Notes: generated by a model not told the origin, from the letters alone. A stretch of DNA of 64,000 bases from Mucilaginibacter tundrae (GCF_013408825.1 NZ_JACCBZ010000005.1:372001-436000), one strand, 5' to 3'; shown: positions 20,343-30,751, counted from the stretch's first letter. A program made the numbers and translations.

Positions 20343-21671
20343 ATGAGAAAGTCTTTTTTTACGTTGTTATTTGGATTAAGCATATTAATTAATGGTTGCC
20401 ATAATCGCGAAAGGCAACCGGTACTAATCAGTCAGGATATTAGTAAAGTGATACATCAAATGAGCGCGGTAATGATACATGATGTGACGAATCCGCCGTT
20501 GGCTGCGCGTTTTTTTGCTTATACCTGCTTATCTGGCTACGAGATCGTGTCGGAGAACGACCGCCATGTTAGCACTATGCAGGGTGTTTTAAACCAATAC
20601 CCAGTAATTATTAAACCAAAACAGTTGACAGGCTATAACGCTCAGTTGAGCGCCATATTGGCGATGTATAAAACCGCCGAAAGCCTGCAGCCTTCAGGTA
20701 GAACTTTGATGGCGAACAATGAAACAATCTTTATTGATTCCTGCAAATTTGTTGGTTTTGATGATGAGATAATCGACAGCTCACAACATTATGCTCAACT
20801 CATCAGTAAACAAATATTGGCTTACGCTAAAGCAGATAAGTATAACCGGACGAGTAATTATCGGCGATATACGCCCACAGGGACTCCGGGAAGCTGGGAT
20901 CCGACGCCCCCATCTTATATGTCGCCGGTTGAGCCTTATTTCAATACCATCAGGCCGCTGACACTGGACTCTGCGGCGCAATTCGTACCAGATGCGCCGA
21001 TCCCTTTCTCTACAAATAAACATTCCGCATTTTACAAATACCTGTTATTGAGTTATACAAAAGCGGGGAACGCATTGACACGGGAGGAAAAAAATACCGC
21101 TAATTTTTGGGACTGTAACCCCTTTGCGGTTCAAAATGACGGGCATATGCTGGTCGGCCTAAAGAAAATATCACCCGGTGCCCACTGGATGGGTATCACC
21201 GACATTGCATGCGATAAAACTAACACAGGTTTTTCGAAAAGCATGGAGATCAATACCGTGGTATCTGTAGGTTTACTGGACTGTTTTATCTGCTGCTGGG
21301 AGGATAAATACCGTACTAACCGGATCAGGCCGGAAACCGCTATCAGAGAATATATTGACCCAAATTGGAAGCCTTGGTTACAAACCCCGCCGTTTCCAGA
21401 ATATATCAGTGGACATTCGGTTGTTTCTGCTACCTCAGCCGTCATCTTAACCCATTATTTTGGAAATAAATTCGCGTACACTGATAATGTTGAAAAAGAC
21501 TTTGGCATCCCGCCACGTCATTTCGATTCTTTTCAACAAGCTGCAAGCCAGGCGGCCATATCGAGATTTTGGGGAGGGATCCATTTTATGGATGCGATAA
21601 ACAACGGACTAAAACAGGGTACTAGAGTTGGCAATTGGGTTCTTGATAAAATTAGTGCTGCTTGTAAATAA
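20343..21671 (+). CDS. Vanadium-dependent haloperoxidase-like PAP2 superfamily lipoprotein
   Basis: This member of the PAP2/vanadium haloperoxidase superfamily has the three phosphate- or vanadate-binding motifs: K-x6-RP in KYRTNRIRP (Lys ~322), SGH in YISGHSVVS, and SR-x5-H in SRFWGGIH. The N-terminus is a lipoprotein signal (LINGCHNR). Proteins of this group are very often encoded next to VCBS/ASPIC proteins and SusCD pairs in Bacteroidota, as here. Whether it is a phosphatase or a haloperoxidase cannot be settled from motifs. It is cotranscribed with the VCBS gene, with a 5-bp gap. Confidence 0.85.
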   Translation: MRKSFFTLLFGLSILINGCHNRERQPVLISQDISKVIHQMSAVMIHDVTNPPLAARFFAYTCLSGYEIVSENDRHVSTMQGVLNQYPVIIKPKQLTGYNAQLSAILAMYKTAESLQPSGRTLMANNETIFIDSCKFVGFDDEIIDSSQHYAQLISKQILAYAKADKYNRTSNYRRYTPTGTPGSWDPTPPSYMSPVEPYFNTIRPLTLDSAAQFVPDAPIPFSTNKHSAFYKYLLLSYTKAGNALTREEKNTANFWDCNPFAVQNDGHMLVGLKKISPGAHWMGITDIACDKTNTGFSKSMEINTVVSVGLLDCFICCWEDKYRTNRIRPETAIREYIDPNWKPWLQTPPFPEYISGHSVVSATSAVILTHYFGNKFAYTDNVEKDFGIPPRHFDSFQQAASQAAISRFWGGIHFMDAINNGLKQGTRVGNWVLDKISAACK

Positions 21672-21950
21672 GCCTGAAAGTCTGTTGGTGTGGGAAATAA
21701 TTAAACTCGATAGGTGATAATTATTTATTTTTTTCTTGTCGAAGCGCATATAGAATAATACTTCTTCTTTATAACAATTACCGAAAACAATGGTGAAGCT
21801 AGTTTATCGATACATTCCTTGATTTTGACCGTTTTACTGTACGTTATGGCAATAAATATGCATACCATGACAATTTCAAAAATGAATATTTATGGTTCTT
21901 TGCAATATAAATATTAAAACCCCTAGTTATTTTAAGTTAATATACCATTT

Positions 21951-24900
21951 ATGAGCAAAGCCTTAATTAAGAAAGAAATTGTCAGTTGTGTGTTGATCTT
22001 GCTTTTCATTTTTACCTGTAAAGTAAGCATAGGCCAACAGGGATCTGAAAATCATTTGTTTTCAAAAGCCGATACCGCATTTATACCCAAAGAAATTGAA
22101 GATCCGGAATGCATTGGCATCAATAAAGAGCCGGATCACGCCACGCTTATGCCTTACGCCTCATTAAAGGAAGCGTTGGCAGCTAACCGCCATGCTTCGC
22201 CATTCAGCCGCAGTTTGAACGGGCTTTGGAAATTCAATTGGGTTGACTGGCCACAGAAGCGCCCTGTTAATTTTTATAAAGCAGATTATGATGTTTCTGC
22301 CTGGAAAGATATTAAAGTGCCTTCATGTTGGCAGGTTGAGGGCTATGGGACCCCTTATTACAGTAATTTCACCTATATTTTTAAAAAAGATTTTCCTCGT
22401 GTAATGAGTACGCCCCCCGTGAGCTATACCGCTTATCAGGAAAGAAATCCGGTGGGTAGCTACCGCAGAAATTTTGAAGTACCTGCCGATTGGAATGGCA
22501 GGCGCATATTTGTAACTTTTGATGGTGTTGATGCTGGATTTTTCCTGTGGGTGAATGGTAAAAAAGTAGGTTATAGCGTAAACAGCCGTAATGCGGCCGA
22601 ATTTGATATCACCAAATATGTAAAGCCCGGCAATAACATGATTGCGGCCGAAGTATACCGTTTTACTGTTGGCAGTTATCTGGAGGACCAGGATATGTTC
22701 CGTTTAAGTGGCATATTCAGAAATGTTACCTTGTGGAGCTCTCCGCAGGAACACATAAGGGATTATTTTATAAAAACTACTTTTGATAAAGAATTCCACA
22801 ATGCGGACCTTTTAGTTGCTACGAAAGTTAAAAATTACAGCAGTACAGCAGTGAAAGCGCGCGAGCTGGAGGTTTCTTTATATGATGGGAATATCCTGGT
22901 TCCGGGAGGTGTTGCTAAAGTGAACATCCCGGCATTACAGGCTGGTGACGAAGTAACACTGAATGTAGATATTCCTGTGAAAAGCCCGGAGAAATGGACG
23001 GCAGAAACCCCTAAACTTTACACTACGGTGTTAAGCATAAATGATGGAACGAATAGGGTAGAAACTGAATCATCACGTACAGGTTTCAGGCAGATAGAGA
23101 TCAAAGGGCGGATATTTACAGTTAACGGGGTGCCTATCAAACTAAAGGGGGTAAACCGTCATGAAAACTGGCCTGATGACGGTCACGCGATAACCGAAGC
23201 GCAAATGGTTCGTGATATTACGCTGATTAAACAGGCTAATTGTAACCACGTGCGTACCTGCCACTATTCAGATGATCCAAGATGGTATGAGTTATGCGAC
23301 GAATATGGCATATACCTGGTAGCAGAAGCTAACCTGGAATGCCATGGTTCATGGGATGAATTTAATGAAGACCCGAGAATAAAGGCTGCTTTAATTGAAC
23401 GGAATGTAGCGAATGTCGAGAATTTTAAAAACCATCCGTCAGTTATCATTTGGTCGCTCGGTAACGAATGTGGCTCTGGCGGATCTAACTTCAGGGCTAT
23501 ATTAAGCACAGTAAAATCTATCGATAATACGCGCCCTACACATTATCAGGGATTTGGTATTGGTGCCAATAATCCCGCTGACATGGATAGCGAGATGTAT
23601 ACCGATTTGGATAACCTGGTAAGGCACGCCAATGATACCACATTGAAAAAACCATTTTATTTATGTGAATATGCCCATTCCATGTTTAATTCTATGGGGT
23701 CGGTAGATTTATATAATGACCTGTTTGATAAATATCCGCAATTATTGGGTGGCGCTATCTGGGAATGGCAGGATCAGGGAATATATAATGATCGAGATCC
23801 TAATCATCATATTACCGCATATGGCGGTGGATTTGGCGAGACACCTAACGATCGTTATTTTATCCATAAGGGCGTTGTGTTTTCTGACAGATCGCCAAAG
23901 CCGCAATATCCCGAATTGAAACATGCTTATCAATGGATCACCATCCGCGCTAAAGACCTCAATAAAAAAATATATACCATTAAAAATAGGTATCAGTTTA
24001 TTAATTTGAATGGCCTGACTGCCAAATGGGACCTAAGTGAAAATGGCACAAATATAGCCACCGGTAATTTAAACGTAGGGCTTATTAATCCGGGGGAAGA
24101 AAAAGAGATACAAATCCCCTATTCAGTGAAACCACAGCCGGGAGCGGAGTATATTTTGAGGGTTTCGTTTGCTTTAGGAACCCAGCAAATTTGGGCTCCT
24201 AAGGGATATGAAGTTGCCGAACAGCAATTTGATCTGCCAATATCTAAACCGATCAAAGTGGATAATATAGGCGATAATAAACTTACTTTAAATGAGCAAA
24301 ATGGTGTGATAAATGTAAATGGATCAGATTTTAACCTTGAATTTGACAAGACAAAAGGCACATTTACCAAAATAGAAAAGAACGGCGAAAATATCCTGCG
24401 GGATAATGGCGGCCCAATGTTGCACCTTTGGCGTGCCCCTCACCAAAAAGATGATATGTGGGCTTATGAAGATTGGGATGCATATGGGCTTAAAAAACTC
24501 AACTGGGTTGTCGACAACGTAAAAGCGACACAAGTTTCTGCTGGTGTGGTCGAAATAAAGGTAAGTTTAACAGGGACTGGCAGGAAAAACTTCACGATTA
24601 ATCATCAGGCGCTGTATACTATTTATGCAAAAGGCGTAATTAATGTTCGTAATGATGTAAGTTCCAGTGATCCTGATTTGGTCTTGGCAAGGCTTGGCGT
24701 ACGCATGTTCCTGAGCAAAGACCTCGATCAGTTTGATTATTTTGGCCGCGGTCCGATGGAAAATTACGCAGACCGTAAACAGGGTTCTGATGTTGGTCAT
24801 TATTTCAGCAGTGTAAGCCAGCAAATGACTCCTTACGAAAAGCCGATGGATTGCGGGAATCATGAAGATGTACGTTGGGCAAACTTATCTTCTGACAAAG

Positions 24901-25157
24901 GCTTGGAATTATCTGTTAAATCAGATACTTCATTAATGCAGATAGCAGCACTTCCTTATAGCGATGAAGAGATGGAGCCGGTAGAATATAAAATTGACCT
25001 GCCAAAGAGTAAAGGCACAGTTTTGGTAATCAGCCATAAAACACTAGGTGTAGGATCTAACGGCTGTGGTCCCCGGCCTTTAGAACAATACCGTGTTTAT
25101 GCCAAGCCAACAACATTTAGCTATCAGATAACTTTAACAAATAAAAGTAAACAATAA
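21951..25157 (+). CDS. GH2 beta-galactosidase, LacZ type
   Basis: This full-length five-domain GH2 beta-galactosidase has 1068 residues. The signal peptide is near residues 5-30. The jelly-roll sugar-binding domain (LNGLWKFNW, DVSAWKDIKVPSCWQ, GVDAGFFLWVNGKKVGYS) is followed by two immunoglobulin-like domains. The TIM barrel has the acid/base in WSLGNECGSGG (Glu ~506) and the nucleophile in YLCEYAHSM (Glu ~573). The Bgal small-chain domain is at the C-terminus (FDYFGRGPMENYADR, NHEDVRWANL). It removes terminal beta-galactose in the periplasm. No HTCS repeat precedes it; only one possible half-site is seen near 21858, so it may be controlled by the Nudix-type regulator just downstream. Confidence 0.95.
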   Translation: MSKALIKKEIVSCVLILLFIFTCKVSIGQQGSENHLFSKADTAFIPKEIEDPECIGINKEPDHATLMPYASLKEALAANRHASPFSRSLNGLWKFNWVDWPQKRPVNFYKADYDVSAWKDIKVPSCWQVEGYGTPYYSNFTYIFKKDFPRVMSTPPVSYTAYQERNPVGSYRRNFEVPADWNGRRIFVTFDGVDAGFFLWVNGKKVGYSVNSRNAAEFDITKYVKPGNNMIAAEVYRFTVGSYLEDQDMFRLSGIFRNVTLWSSPQEHIRDYFIKTTFDKEFHNADLLVATKVKNYSSTAVKARELEVSLYDGNILVPGGVAKVNIPALQAGDEVTLNVDIPVKSPEKWTAETPKLYTTVLSINDGTNRVETESSRTGFRQIEIKGRIFTVNGVPIKLKGVNRHENWPDDGHAITEAQMVRDITLIKQANCNHVRTCHYSDDPRWYELCDEYGIYLVAEANLECHGSWDEFNEDPRIKAALIERNVANVENFKNHPSVIIWSLGNECGSGGSNFRAILSTVKSIDNTRPTHYQGFGIGANNPADMDSEMYTDLDNLVRHANDTTLKKPFYLCEYAHSMFNSMGSVDLYNDLFDKYPQLLGGAIWEWQDQGIYNDRDPNHHITAYGGGFGETPNDRYFIHKGVVFSDRSPKPQYPELKHAYQWITIRAKDLNKKIYTIKNRYQFINLNGLTAKWDLSENGTNIATGNLNVGLINPGEEKEIQIPYSVKPQPGAEYILRVSFALGTQQIWAPKGYEVAEQQFDLPISKPIKVDNIGDNKLTLNEQNGVINVNGSDFNLEFDKTKGTFTKIEKNGENILRDNGGPMLHLWRAPHQKDDMWAYEDWDAYGLKKLNWVVDNVKATQVSAGVVEIKVSLTGTGRKNFTINHQALYTIYAKGVINVRNDVSSSDPDLVLARLGVRMFLSKDLDQFDYFGRGPMENYADRKQGSDVGHYFSSVSQQMTPYEKPMDCGNHEDVRWANLSSDKGLELSVKSDTSLMQIAALPYSDEEMEPVEYKIDLPKSKGTVLVISHKTLGVGSNGCGPRPLEQYRVYAKPTTFSYQITLTNKSKQ

Positions 25158-25201
25158 TCGGCTTGGCCACATTTTCTCATTTAAACATATTAATGATAGT
25201 T

Positions 25202-25232
25202 ATAGGAGTAATTCGGTTTGAATTACTCCTAT
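25202..25232. promoter_or_regulatory. Perfect 13-bp inverted repeat, operator or terminator
   Basis: ATAGGAGTAATTC and GAATTACTCCTAT flank a 5-nt loop. It lacks a following T-tract, which weakens a terminator reading. It lies 30 bp before the Nudix-type regulator start, so it may be the operator of that regulator. Confidence 0.5.
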
Positions 25233-25261
25233 GACTATTATGAAGGGAATAAAACAATATA

Positions 25262-25939
25262 ATGTCGCATTCTACGGGTCAATTCCGTGTACTTCTTACT
25301 GTAGATTGTCTTGTTTTTGGATTTGAGAAAAACGAGCTTAAGTTATTACTTGTTCCAAACGAGGGCGACGGCGAACCCGGAAAATGGAGCCTCATTGGCG
25401 GGTTTCTGCAAGAAGCTGAGTCTTTAGATGAAACAGCGATTTGTATTTTAGAAAAGGTAACCGGTTTAAAGGAAGTCTATATGGAGTCCTTAAAGCCTTT
25501 CAGTAACCCGAAACGCGGCCTGTCTGAACGAACAATAGGTATTGCTTATTTTTTTTTAGTGAATTTTAATAGATTGGACCATCAGGCCATTAAGCGTCAT
25601 AAAGCGAAATGGTTCCTGATAAATCAAATGCCGGCTATGGTCGCTGACCATCGTGAAATTGTAAATAGCGCAATCGAACAGCTCAGATGTAGTGCAGACC
25701 GCCGTCTTGTCCTTTTTGAGCTACTCCAGGAACAGTTTACTTTGCCGGAATTACTCACGGTTTATGAAAGTGTTTATGGAAAAGTATTCGACGTACGCAA
25801 TTTTAACAGGAAGTTTTTGTCTATGGGATTCTTGCTCAAACAAACGGAAAAAAGCTGGCTGACATCAAAAAAAGGTGCATTTTACTATAAGCTGGATAAA
25901 GAGTTATACTCATTATCATTTATCGATTATAAGGTGTGA
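25262..25939 (+). CDS. NrtR/AraR-like Nudix-domain transcriptional regulator
   Basis: This is a two-domain regulator. The N-terminal Nudix fold (~1-145) has a degenerate Nudix box: GGFLQEAESLDETA... then CILEKVTGL, lacking the REUXEE catalytic glutamates. A C-terminal winged helix (~150-225) carries FTLPELLTVYESVYG and NFNRKFLSMG. In Bacteroidota this architecture is typical of sugar-sensing repressors such as AraR-type proteins, where the dead Nudix domain binds an effector. Placement just after the beta-galactosidase and behind a perfect inverted repeat suggests local sugar control. The effector is unknown. Confidence 0.82.
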   Translation: MSHSTGQFRVLLTVDCLVFGFEKNELKLLLVPNEGDGEPGKWSLIGGFLQEAESLDETAICILEKVTGLKEVYMESLKPFSNPKRGLSERTIGIAYFFLVNFNRLDHQAIKRHKAKWFLINQMPAMVADHREIVNSAIEQLRCSADRRLVLFELLQEQFTLPELLTVYESVYGKVFDVRNFNRKFLSMGFLLKQTEKSWLTSKKGAFYYKLDKELYSLSFIDYKV

Positions 25940-26006
25940 CCTGACAAAGGGTAAATGGAATAATTCTTTATAATACCTATCTCGCGAATCTTTTCGAATA
26001 AATAAA

Positions 26007-26816
26007 ATGAACAAATTGGTCGCTGAATTTAAATCTGTTGGAGTGGGATTAGTTGCCGGGGGGAATCAGACCATTATCATTAATGATAGATGCGCAAACG
26101 AAGTTTACCATAACAGCTATCTGAGTGCCGAGGTTTTCGATAACCATATCCAAAACTATATTTTCCAGGAGCAGGTACAGGGTGCCGACGGACTACCCGT
26201 ACGCGTTGCTGCTAACGGCACACCTGAACAGGACGGACAATACAGCGAATTTACTTACGTACAAAGCAAGGCACGCATCAGTGGCGGCGAATTTAGCCTG
26301 GATATCCATCCGGTATCATGGTTGCATTTTGAAAATTCGGCTACCTTAACTTACGGTACTAACTTAGGCACAGGTGGTAAAGTGCCTGATAGCTTAAAGT
26401 ACCTACCATTCATCCCGCCATTGCATACCCACTCTGAATTGCGTGGTACTTTTGCTAAAGGCCTGGGAAAAACATTTAAAAATCTGTATGCTTTTGGTGG
26501 GTTTGATCACTACTCCGCGCAAAACCGTTTCTTCGCGGCCTACGGAACAGAAACCTATACCGCGGGATATAACCTGTTAAGCGCGGGCATAGGTGGTAAC
26601 GTTGTAAATGCAAAAGGCAACAAGGTACTTGAGTTATTTATAGAAGGAACCAACCTGGCCAATGTGAACTACCAATCAAATATGAGCAGATTGAAGTATT
26701 TTGATAACGCAACAGTACCTCCGGGCGTACAGCCTGGTATATTCAACATGGGCCGTAATATCAGCTTTAAAGTTGTAATACCTTTTGACCTGTCGCCAAA
26801 AGAGAAGGCTATATAA
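26007..26816 (+). pseudogene. Chimeric fragment: esterase tail fused to TonB-dependent receptor C-terminus
   Basis: The first ~20 residues (NKLVAEFKSVGVGL) resemble the tail of the sialate O-acetylesterase at 2-994 (NKLIVEFESVGSGL). From about residue 25 onward the protein is the last ~245 residues of a TonB-dependent receptor. Barrel strands such as SYLSAEVFDNHIQNYIF and SGGEFSLDIHPVSWLHF lead to a C-terminal NMGRNISFKVVIPFDL. The signal peptide, plug and most of the barrel are absent, so it cannot be a working receptor. I read it as two gene remnants joined in frame by deletion or recombination. Confidence 0.75.
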
Positions 26817-27071
26817 TTGGTTATATTCAATCAAAAAGCGGCCTTAAGCGGGTTAGATTTAAGGATATTTCAGCCATTTTATGCTTTAAAAATCAGGTCA
26901 GGGTTGCCTCTACATTGCATTGCAACTAAAGCAATTGCGTGAACCTAACAGCAGTAAAAATTCCTTCCCTTTTTTTGCGGCTCAACTTTACAAAGAATTG
27001 TATTTAACTGATAGTCAGTATTTCATGGCGCCGTTTAATTTTCTTCTATCAACAGCGATATATCCCATAAT

Positions 27072-27138
27072 ATGCACTTTGTGTCAAAAAATATGAATGA
27101 TTTGATAATCGTATTAATTTATAATTAAGTCACCTTTG
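27072..27138 (+). promoter_or_regulatory. Putative HTCS operator and promoter, copy D (GH76)
   Basis: Half-sites ATGCACTTTGTGTCAA (27072) and ATGAATGATTTGATAA (27093) are 21 bp apart. CACCTTTG lies at 27131-27138, with TTTG 42 bp after the second half-site. It lies ~330 nt before the GH76 start. The leader between 27139 and 27466 contains no gene I can support. Confidence 0.65.
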
Positions 27139-27466
27139 AGTGTCGGTACTGTAATCGGTTCCCTCAATTATAAACCATTATCAATCTGTTTAATTTTAGT
27201 AAATGAACTTATTTACTAACAAGCAATTCCTTGTTATAATGCTTTTGCTTGTTTTAGTGTCTACTTTGAATGCTCGCTATCAATGGCTTTGCTTGTTAAT
27301 ATTATACATTTCATCTGATCGCAAAAAGCCTTTATACAGCCATTGCGAAAACTATAGCCTGTCTCTGAACAATTTATTTTATATATCATTCGCATTTTTA
27401 AGTGTTACCTAAAGACCATTTAATCTTATCAACTATATCACCAATTATTAACTAAAAACTAAATTA

Positions 27467-29071
27467 ATGAAAAAAAAGTATCTAAAAAAAATCAACACAG
27501 CAGGGCTTTCAATTGGATTGATCGTAGTTACTGCGGCGTTGTTTTCTTCTTGTAAGAAAACGGCTCAACCAACGGATCCGCAACTATCGAATGCGGCAAA
27601 GTCGAACATGCATACTGAAAACACTGTCGTCCCTGGAAATGCGGATGCAGCATTTAGCGGCTATAATAGCGCGTTTTTAGTAAATTCCGGAGGCACAGCG
27701 TATTATAAACAATCGATTAGCAGCAGCACCGCTGACGGAACCTGGGTAGCATCGTTGGACATTTTGGCGGCCGAAGATGATTATGAACGCACAGGCGACC
27801 CGGCAACTAAAACACTTATTAATAATCTGTTAACTACCTGGTTACAAAACACCCCGCCACCATGGACTTGGGACGGCTGGAATGATGATATAGGTTGGTT
27901 TTCACTTGCATTAATTCGTGGTTATCAAATGACCGGAAATAGTAATTTTTTAACAGAGGCGGAATATGGCTTTAATATGGCGTTTTCCAGAGGGTGGGAC
28001 ACACAGTATAACGGCGGAGGTATTTGGGAACAACAGCCTAATATGACACCGGCGGGTCAGGCGATAAATAAAGCAGCGTTATCTAATAACAGTTTGGGAA
28101 AAGTCGCGTGCCTGCTCTATCAAAGCACATTGAATACGACTTATTTGAATGACGCTACGCAAATATACGATTGGATTTGGGCCCACTTATACAACTCGAG
28201 TACTGGCTTAGTGTATGCCGACATTGACGAAAATAACAACGTTGATATGGGATCGGCGGTTTATAATCAGGGATCATTTATAGACTACGCGAATTACCTT
28301 TACGAAATAACCGGGAATGTCAATTATTACAATGATGCTAAAAGATCAATTGATTATGTAAAGAATAACATGACCACAAATGGTATTATAACCAATGATG
28401 CGAGCTACTTGAATACCTGGGGTGATGAATTCGCACGTGGCCTTGGCCATTTTGTCCGAGATAACCGGATGTGGAGCACTTACTATTCGTGGATGATCCA
28501 GAATGCAAATTCTATTTGGGCTAATCGCAGAACTGACTATAACATTACCTGGAATGGTTGGAATGAGCAAACACCAAGTGATAACACACTTGCGACGAGC
28601 AAATTTGCCAGCGCAGTTGCCTGGCTTCAATTTACGCCTGGGGCCCAGCCGGACAACATCGCTGGGGAACATATTATTGTAAGTGCCCAAAATGGCATTG
28701 CAGTTGACAACGGTAGTTCAACTGCCAATGGAAATGGCGTCATTCAGTGGGGAGAAAATGGTGGACTAAGCCAGAAATGGATATTTACGCAAAATGAAGA
28801 TAGTTCATGGAACATCATCAGTGAAGACAGTTGGCTGGCCCTGGATGTTCCTGGCGGAAATGCGGCAAATGGAACTCAACTCGACCAATGGACGCCAACC
28901 CGTGCAACCAATCAACGGTGGTGGGTTGACCAGCAATCCGATGGTACTTATAAAATATGGAACCAGGCGACCAGTGGCTGTTTGGATAATTCAAGTAATT
29001 CAACTAACGGTTATAAACTTATTGAATGGGGGTGGAATGGCGGTGCCAATCAGCGTTGGGAGCTTCAGTAA
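27467..29071 (+). CDS. GH76 endo-alpha-1,6-mannanase with C-terminal ricin-type lectin (CBM13)
   Basis: GH76 enzymes cut the alpha-1,6-mannan backbone of yeast cell walls. The lipoprotein signal (LFSSCKK) suggests surface display. The (alpha/alpha)6 domain covers ~60-390 and includes the twin catalytic aspartates in WNDDIGW (Asp ~140 and ~141), FSRGWDTQYNGGGIWEQQ and DEFARGLGHFVRDN. The last ~135 residues are a ricin B-type trefoil with three Q-x-W repeats (QKW, QRW, QRW), consistent with a carbohydrate-binding module. Operator copy D lies upstream. This gene is the best single clue that the locus targets yeast-type mannan. Confidence 0.92.
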   Translation: MKKKYLKKINTAGLSIGLIVVTAALFSSCKKTAQPTDPQLSNAAKSNMHTENTVVPGNADAAFSGYNSAFLVNSGGTAYYKQSISSSTADGTWVASLDILAAEDDYERTGDPATKTLINNLLTTWLQNTPPPWTWDGWNDDIGWFSLALIRGYQMTGNSNFLTEAEYGFNMAFSRGWDTQYNGGGIWEQQPNMTPAGQAINKAALSNNSLGKVACLLYQSTLNTTYLNDATQIYDWIWAHLYNSSTGLVYADIDENNNVDMGSAVYNQGSFIDYANYLYEITGNVNYYNDAKRSIDYVKNNMTTNGIITNDASYLNTWGDEFARGLGHFVRDNRMWSTYYSWMIQNANSIWANRRTDYNITWNGWNEQTPSDNTLATSKFASAVAWLQFTPGAQPDNIAGEHIIVSAQNGIAVDNGSSTANGNGVIQWGENGGLSQKWIFTQNEDSSWNIISEDSWLALDVPGGNAANGTQLDQWTPTRATNQRWWVDQQSDGTYKIWNQATSGCLDNSSNSTNGYKLIEWGWNGGANQRWELQ

Positions 29072-29117
29072 AACATTCAAATTATTAATTTGTCACAGTT
29101 GTAATGGTTCGATGGTA

Positions 29118-29155
29118 ATGGGTGCGTACGGAATACCGTGCTCACCCATTTTTTT
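29118..29155 (+). terminator. Rho-independent terminator after GH76
   Basis: ATGGGTG and CACCCAT enclose a further ACGG/CCGT pairing and are followed by a T-run to 29155. The remaining sequence to 29344 shows no gene. Confidence 0.7.
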
Positions 29156-29344
29156 CGGGATGAGGTGGAATCATATAAGCTAAGTTACCGTAGTGTATTT
29201 GGCAGTTCATCTACGATAACTCGTCTAATTTAAAATCCCAATTAATATTATTGCAATAAAAAATATGATTCCAAATAATATAGTTAATGGTTTAATTTTG
29301 TTATAGGCGGTAGCAGGTGAACATATTTTAGTTAAAAATAAGCG

Positions 29345-29490
29345 GGGCATGCAAGCACAAGCACAATTACGGTTCGGCAAGTAGTTTATAACCGGTTTTA
29401 ACCGCATTTTCCAGCAATGTATTGTCTTTAAATATTTGGCTGCCCCAGCCTGGTGGATTCACCTGCTGCGAGAATAACAAAGCCTGTCAT
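29345..29490 (-). pseudogene. Decayed N-terminal remnant of a MocA/MobA-like nucleotidyltransferase
   Basis: An ATG immediately following the xdhC stop opens MTGFVILAAGESTRLGQP, the nucleotide-binding start of molybdenum-cofactor cytidylyl- or guanylyltransferases. The match continues in another frame as FKDNTLLENAVKTGYKLLAE and in a third as TVIVLVLAC, then ends. At least two frameshifts and loss of the remaining ~150 residues make it dead. Its position directly behind xdhC fits the usual molybdenum hydroxylase maturation pair. Confidence 0.65.
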
Positions 29491-30615
29491 TTAATCGCTG
29501 TGAATAACGGTCGTTTTAAATCTTAAAGGCTTCCCGTTCCGTTTAGAGAATACTGCTTTGATTTCTGCGATGATAGCCAACGCAATTTCTTCGGAAGTCT
29601 CTGAACCAATATCCAAGCCAACCGGACTGTGAATCGTTTCCAGGCTCTTTTCAGTCATAGTGGTTCCATTTTCCTCCAGTTCACCCATCATCCGCTCCAG
29701 TTTTTTCTTTGGCCCTAAGATTCCGATATAAGACGGATGTAAAGGCAGAAGTTCTTTCAAAAAAGCGATTTCGTAATTATAATTGTGTGTCATCAGCACG
29801 AATGCAGTCCACTCATTAAGTTCCAGTTTATCTAAAACGCTCCCAGGTTTGGCGACCACTATCTTTTTTGCTGATGGAAAGCGTTGGGCAGTGGCATAGC
29901 TTGGCCGTGCGTCAACCACAGTGATATTCCAGTCTAATATCGCGGCTATCCGGGTTAAGGGTATAGCATCATTTCCTGCACCCAGAATAACGAGTGCGAT
30001 CAATGGTTTAACACATTCTACAAATGCTGTAAAGCCCAGGTAAGAGGTAATCGCCGAACGTTGATTGCACAGTGCATTTTTTGCATCTTCCAATATTTCA
30101 TTTTTGTAGGGCAACATGTCTAAGCCTTGCGGGATAGTTTGTCCATTTGCTAGGCATAAACAGGAGCCCGGTTGCGGTGCTTTGCGGTCTTCAACGGAAA
30201 ATACGGTGACTAATACGGAGTAACCTCTTGAAGCTATTACGGCTTTCAATAATGAAATAGGGTTCGTTTGCAAATCATTTATCGGTTCTGTCAAAATATG
30301 GATGATGCCATTACAGCCCAGGCCAACGCCTAATTTGGCATCGTCATCATCCATAGTGTCATAGGTGACCAATAACGCTTCCTGCTGTAATATGACCATC
30401 CTGGCTTTACGCAAGGCATCGCCTTCGAGGCAACCACCGCTAATCGCGCCGGTCAATTGCCCGTCTTCGGTAATTAGCATCCTGGCGCCGGCCCTACGGT
30501 AGGCAGAACCTTCCACCAATACGACTGTTGCCAGGGCTGTTTTTTTACCCAGTTTGTTTGCTTGTTCGTAAGCGGCTACAATATCATTGATCTCTTCATC
30601 AGGAATAGTAACAGG
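29491..30615 (-). pseudogene. xdhC: XdhC/CoxI family molybdenum hydroxylase maturation protein, start codon not visible
   Basis: XdhC-type proteins bind and sulfurate molybdenum cofactor for xanthine dehydrogenase-like enzymes. The N-terminal XdhC_CoxI domain is recognisable (EGSAYRRAGARMLI, TGAISGGCLEGDAL), as is the C-terminal Rossmann domain (LVILGAGNDAIPLTRIA; HSPVGLDIGSETSEEIALAI). Coding similarity continues upstream of the first usable TTG (30519) through EINDIVAAYEQANKLGKKTA to an in-frame TGA at 30616-30618, with no ATG, GTG or TTG at a sensible place. The N-terminus is therefore either lost or read from a rare codon. It is followed directly by the mocA remnant. Confidence 0.75.
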
Positions 30616-30751
30616 TCAATATTATATAGTTGTAGGACGTAACAGCTGATTTCCTGATGCGTTTACCAGTGGCGTTGTTATTGTTCAGACTATTAAATGG
30701 CCTTTGTGCTTTACCATCTGCTATAAATATTTTGATAGAGCTCCGCAACTA

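Noticed and set aside
21858..21890. Possible seventh HTCS repeat upstream of the GH2 beta-galactosidase
   Set aside because: Only one half-site (ATGCATACCATGACAA) fits; the second is absent at 21 bp and no TTTG core lies at the expected distance.
27203..27412. 69-codon ORF in the leader before GH76
   Set aside because: It has a hydrophobic start, but composition and lack of any recognisable motif fit chance in an AT-rich leader. It lies within the 5' leader predicted from operator copy D.
29225..29407. 60-codon minus-strand ORF downstream of the mocA remnant
   Set aside because: It includes part of the mocA remnant in a wrong frame plus hydrophobic AT-rich sequence; no independent support.
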